Shown: positions 62,478 through 64,000 of the stretch, piece by piece
How positions within the stretch are numbered: the stretch's first letter is position 1
How the letters are laid out: each line of letters opens with the position of its first letter
DNA from: Cyclobacterium plantarum
Lineage (GTDB): Bacteria > Bacteroidota > Bacteroidia > Cytophagales > Cyclobacteriaceae
Direction of reading: 5' to 3'
DNA: 64,000 nucleotides
NCBI RefSeq assembly: GCF_011290685.1
Contig: NZ_JAANYN010000005.1
Coordinates: forward strand, 310,001-374,000
Position numbers and translations under genes: made by a program
Notes under the pieces: model-generated
Database searches by the model: none
What the model saw: only the letters and a program-made list of their open reading frames with translations
Told to the model about the DNA's origin: nothing

Positions 62478-64000
62478 ATGAAAACCATCCGTAAGTGCGA
62501 CCAACACTGGTGGTTTTGCTTAGTCACCTACCTGCAAATGAACCTGATGCCTGCCGTCACTTTAGGACAGGAAATGGCATTCAGGGCCCAGGTCACCCCA
62601 CCCTCTCCCGAAGTGAGTGCCCTGGCCAAATTTGCCGACACGCGCATATCCCATTATTCCGGCCTACCGGATATCAACATCCCCCTGTACGCTATTGCAG
62701 AACAAGAACTGGAAATTCCGGTACGGCTAAGTTACCATGCCGGTGGAATCCGCGTGGAAGAGAGAGCGGGATGGGCAGGACTGGGTTGGGCCCTGAACGC
62801 TGGCGGAAGCATTAGCAGGACCATGAAGGGGCTTCCGGATGAGCATAACCAGTCAAGCAGCGGCTATATCCAGCATGATGTGTTGCCTGATCAACTGTCT
62901 ACCAGCCAATTGGCGGACTATTATAACCGCACACAAAGTGCAACTATCGATTTTGAGCAGGATATTTTCCACTTTGCATTCGCCAACTTTTCCGGAAAAT
63001 TTGTGCTCGATAAAAATGGTGAAGTTGCCTTCCTGAATGCCAGTAACTTAAAAATTCAATTTGATCAGGTTAACAGGAATATTGTCCGATGGAAGGTATG
63101 GGACGGAAGAGGAAACCAGTATGTTTTCGAAGATCTGGAGCGAACGATCACGGAAGCGATCTCCGAAGGCAAATCAGCACTTTTCCGGTCTATTTATCAT
63201 TCGGCCTGGCACCTGAGTAAAATCATTACCTATGGTGGAAGGGAAATAACCTTCCTTTACGAAAACTATACCGAATCCTATTATTCCAGGGCAACCCAAT
63301 CTGCTTCCTATTTTTTAAGTGGAACTTCCGGAAGCGGTGTCTGCGGCACCAACAGAATGACCAATGGGTTTTCTGAAGTAACCATACGGGGAAAACAATT
63401 GCAGGCGATTCATTTTGGTTTGGGGAAAATACTAATCGAAAGTAAGGATGACCGGAAAGACGCTGCGTCCAGAAGACTTTCGGGTATCAAGGTGTTCAAT
63501 AACAGGGACCGGCTCATCAGATCGTTTACATTTGACCATGATTATTACCAATCGACCTTGTCGGGCGAACACATCAACCTTCCGGATTTCATAGCCAGGG
63601 CTACGCCCGGGAAACGGCTTCGTCTTACGAAAGTCATCGAAAATACCACAAGTCAGGTGCTGGAGTATTTTCTGGAATATAACGCCAATACCTTACCGCA
63701 TTTGTTTTCCAATGCACAGGACCATTGGGGTTTTTACAATGGAGAGGACAACAGGAGCCTTATCCCGCAGTATATGAAATTCCGGCAAGCCAATGCAAAC
63801 CGGCTGGTGGTTCCGGAAAAGGCAGCAATGGGTTGCTTAAAAAAAATCTCCTATCCGACCGGTGGGACCATTACTTATGAAATGGAAAGCAATACCGTAT
63901 TGGTCCGTTCAAATGATTATTACAATTATTTTAGTCCGGTAGCCCTGGAAAAGGATCAACCCATATATTCCGCCTCGGTAAACAGCAAACGCCCCAAAGC
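62478..64000 (+). CDS. Large Rhs-type (YD-repeat) protein, 5' part only
   Basis: The frame is open from the ATG at 62478 to the window end (507 codons). The first residues form a probable signal (WFCLVTYLQMNLMPAVTLGQ). Then comes the typical N-terminal segment of Bacteroidota Rhs proteins: SPEVSALAKFADTRISHYSG, LPDINIPLYAI, LSYHAGGIRVEERAGWAGLG and ALNAGGSISRTMKGLPD. The rest reads as beta-rich repeats (LRLTKVIENTTSQVLEYFLE, MGCLKKISYPTGGTITYEME) ahead of the expected YD shell. Such genes often exceed 3 kb and end in toxin or lectin-like tips. The same frame is open up to an ATG at 62169; I prefer 62478 because the family begins with a signal right before this segment. Confidence 0.85.
   Translation, partial: MKTIRKCDQHWWFCLVTYLQMNLMPAVTLGQEMAFRAQVTPPSPEVSALAKFADTRISHYSGLPDINIPLYAIAEQELEIPVRLSYHAGGIRVEERAGWAGLGWALNAGGSISRTMKGLPDEHNQSSSGYIQHDVLPDQLSTSQLADYYNRTQSATIDFEQDIFHFAFANFSGKFVLDKNGEVAFLNASNLKIQFDQVNRNIVRWKVWDGRGNQYVFEDLERTITEAISEGKSALFRSIYHSAWHLSKIITYGGREITFLYENYTESYYSRATQSASYFLSGTSGSGVCGTNRMTNGFSEVTIRGKQLQAIHFGLGKILIESKDDRKDAASRRLSGIKVFNNRDRLIRSFTFDHDYYQSTLSGEHINLPDFIARATPGKRLRLTKVIENTTSQVLEYFLEYNANTLPHLFSNAQDHWGFYNGEDNRSLIPQYMKFRQANANRLVVPEKAAMGCLKKISYPTGGTITYEMESNTVLVRSNDYYNYFSPVALEKDQPIYSASVNSKRPK

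Noticed and set aside
1-64000. CRISPR arrays, tRNA and rRNA genes, complete insertion sequences
   Set aside because: I looked for repeated spacers, cloverleaf-like sequence, rRNA motifs and transposase frames and saw none. A dedicated scan could still find a tRNA I missed by eye.

Overview
The window is from a member of the Bacteroidota. A SusC/SusD pair, a PUL-type glycosidase and sulfatase cluster, DUF2807-type secreted proteins, long stand-alone MacB/FtsX-type permeases and scarce Shine-Dalgarno sites all point that way. A marine Cyclobacteriaceae-like species is my inference, not something the sequence proves. I see no tRNA, rRNA, CRISPR array or intact insertion sequence.

Layout. 1-5730 (minus): an RND tripartite efflux operon (adaptor, AcrB-type pump, outer-membrane factor cut by the window edge) behind a small secreted protein. 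5731-8275: a gene-poor stretch with a ~21-bp periodic sequence, a dispersed repeat, and a HigBA-like toxin-antitoxin pair framed by 12-bp inverted repeats. 8404-32981: a scattered ABC export system (two ATPases, a TolC-type factor, a HlyD-type adaptor, three orphan ~800-aa permeases and a permease remnant). Interleaved with it are a sensor kinase/NtrC-type regulator pair, a dodecin, a DUF2807 protein, an AAA/DUF4143 ATPase, an XPF/ERCC4-type nuclease, a Uma2 protein and two RHH/PIN toxin-antitoxin pairs. 33148-37352: a META-like lipoprotein gene with an in-frame TAG, a beta-barrel-like protein and an IPT/Kelch-like lipoprotein. 37694-58521 (minus): a TetR regulator, then a polysaccharide utilisation locus for an L-fucose-type sulfated, probably acylated glycan (SusC, SusD, two esterase-type SGNH proteins, GH117-like, two GH29, sulfatase, GH95), with upstream genes for sugar catabolism and uptake (L-fuconate dehydratase-like, Gfo/Idh/MocA oxidoreductase, SSS symporter). 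58814-64000: two small membrane proteins, an MltF-like lytic transglycosylase and the 5' part of an Rhs-type gene.

Main find. Six promoters share one architecture: a ~28-bp upstream element (TTTGYCCG, then an inverted CGGACA, then TGTTCG), a spacer of 59-62 bp, and a -24/-12-like box TGGYAY-N5-TNG. They precede the ATPase-TolC operon (8563), the adaptor-ATPase operon (14680), the DUF2807 gene (17510) and all three orphan permeases (18963-21398, 26383-28827, 30436-32796). The NtrC-type regulator gene lies between the first two. The simplest reading is one sigma-54-type regulon that joins a dispersed ABC efflux machine to a DUF2807 envelope protein. Its -12 element is atypical, and the activator has GSFTDA where GAFTGA is canonical. 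A second shared operator (ATTAGG-N8-CCTAAT) lies upstream of both susC and the symporter operon, linking glycan capture to L-fucose catabolism.
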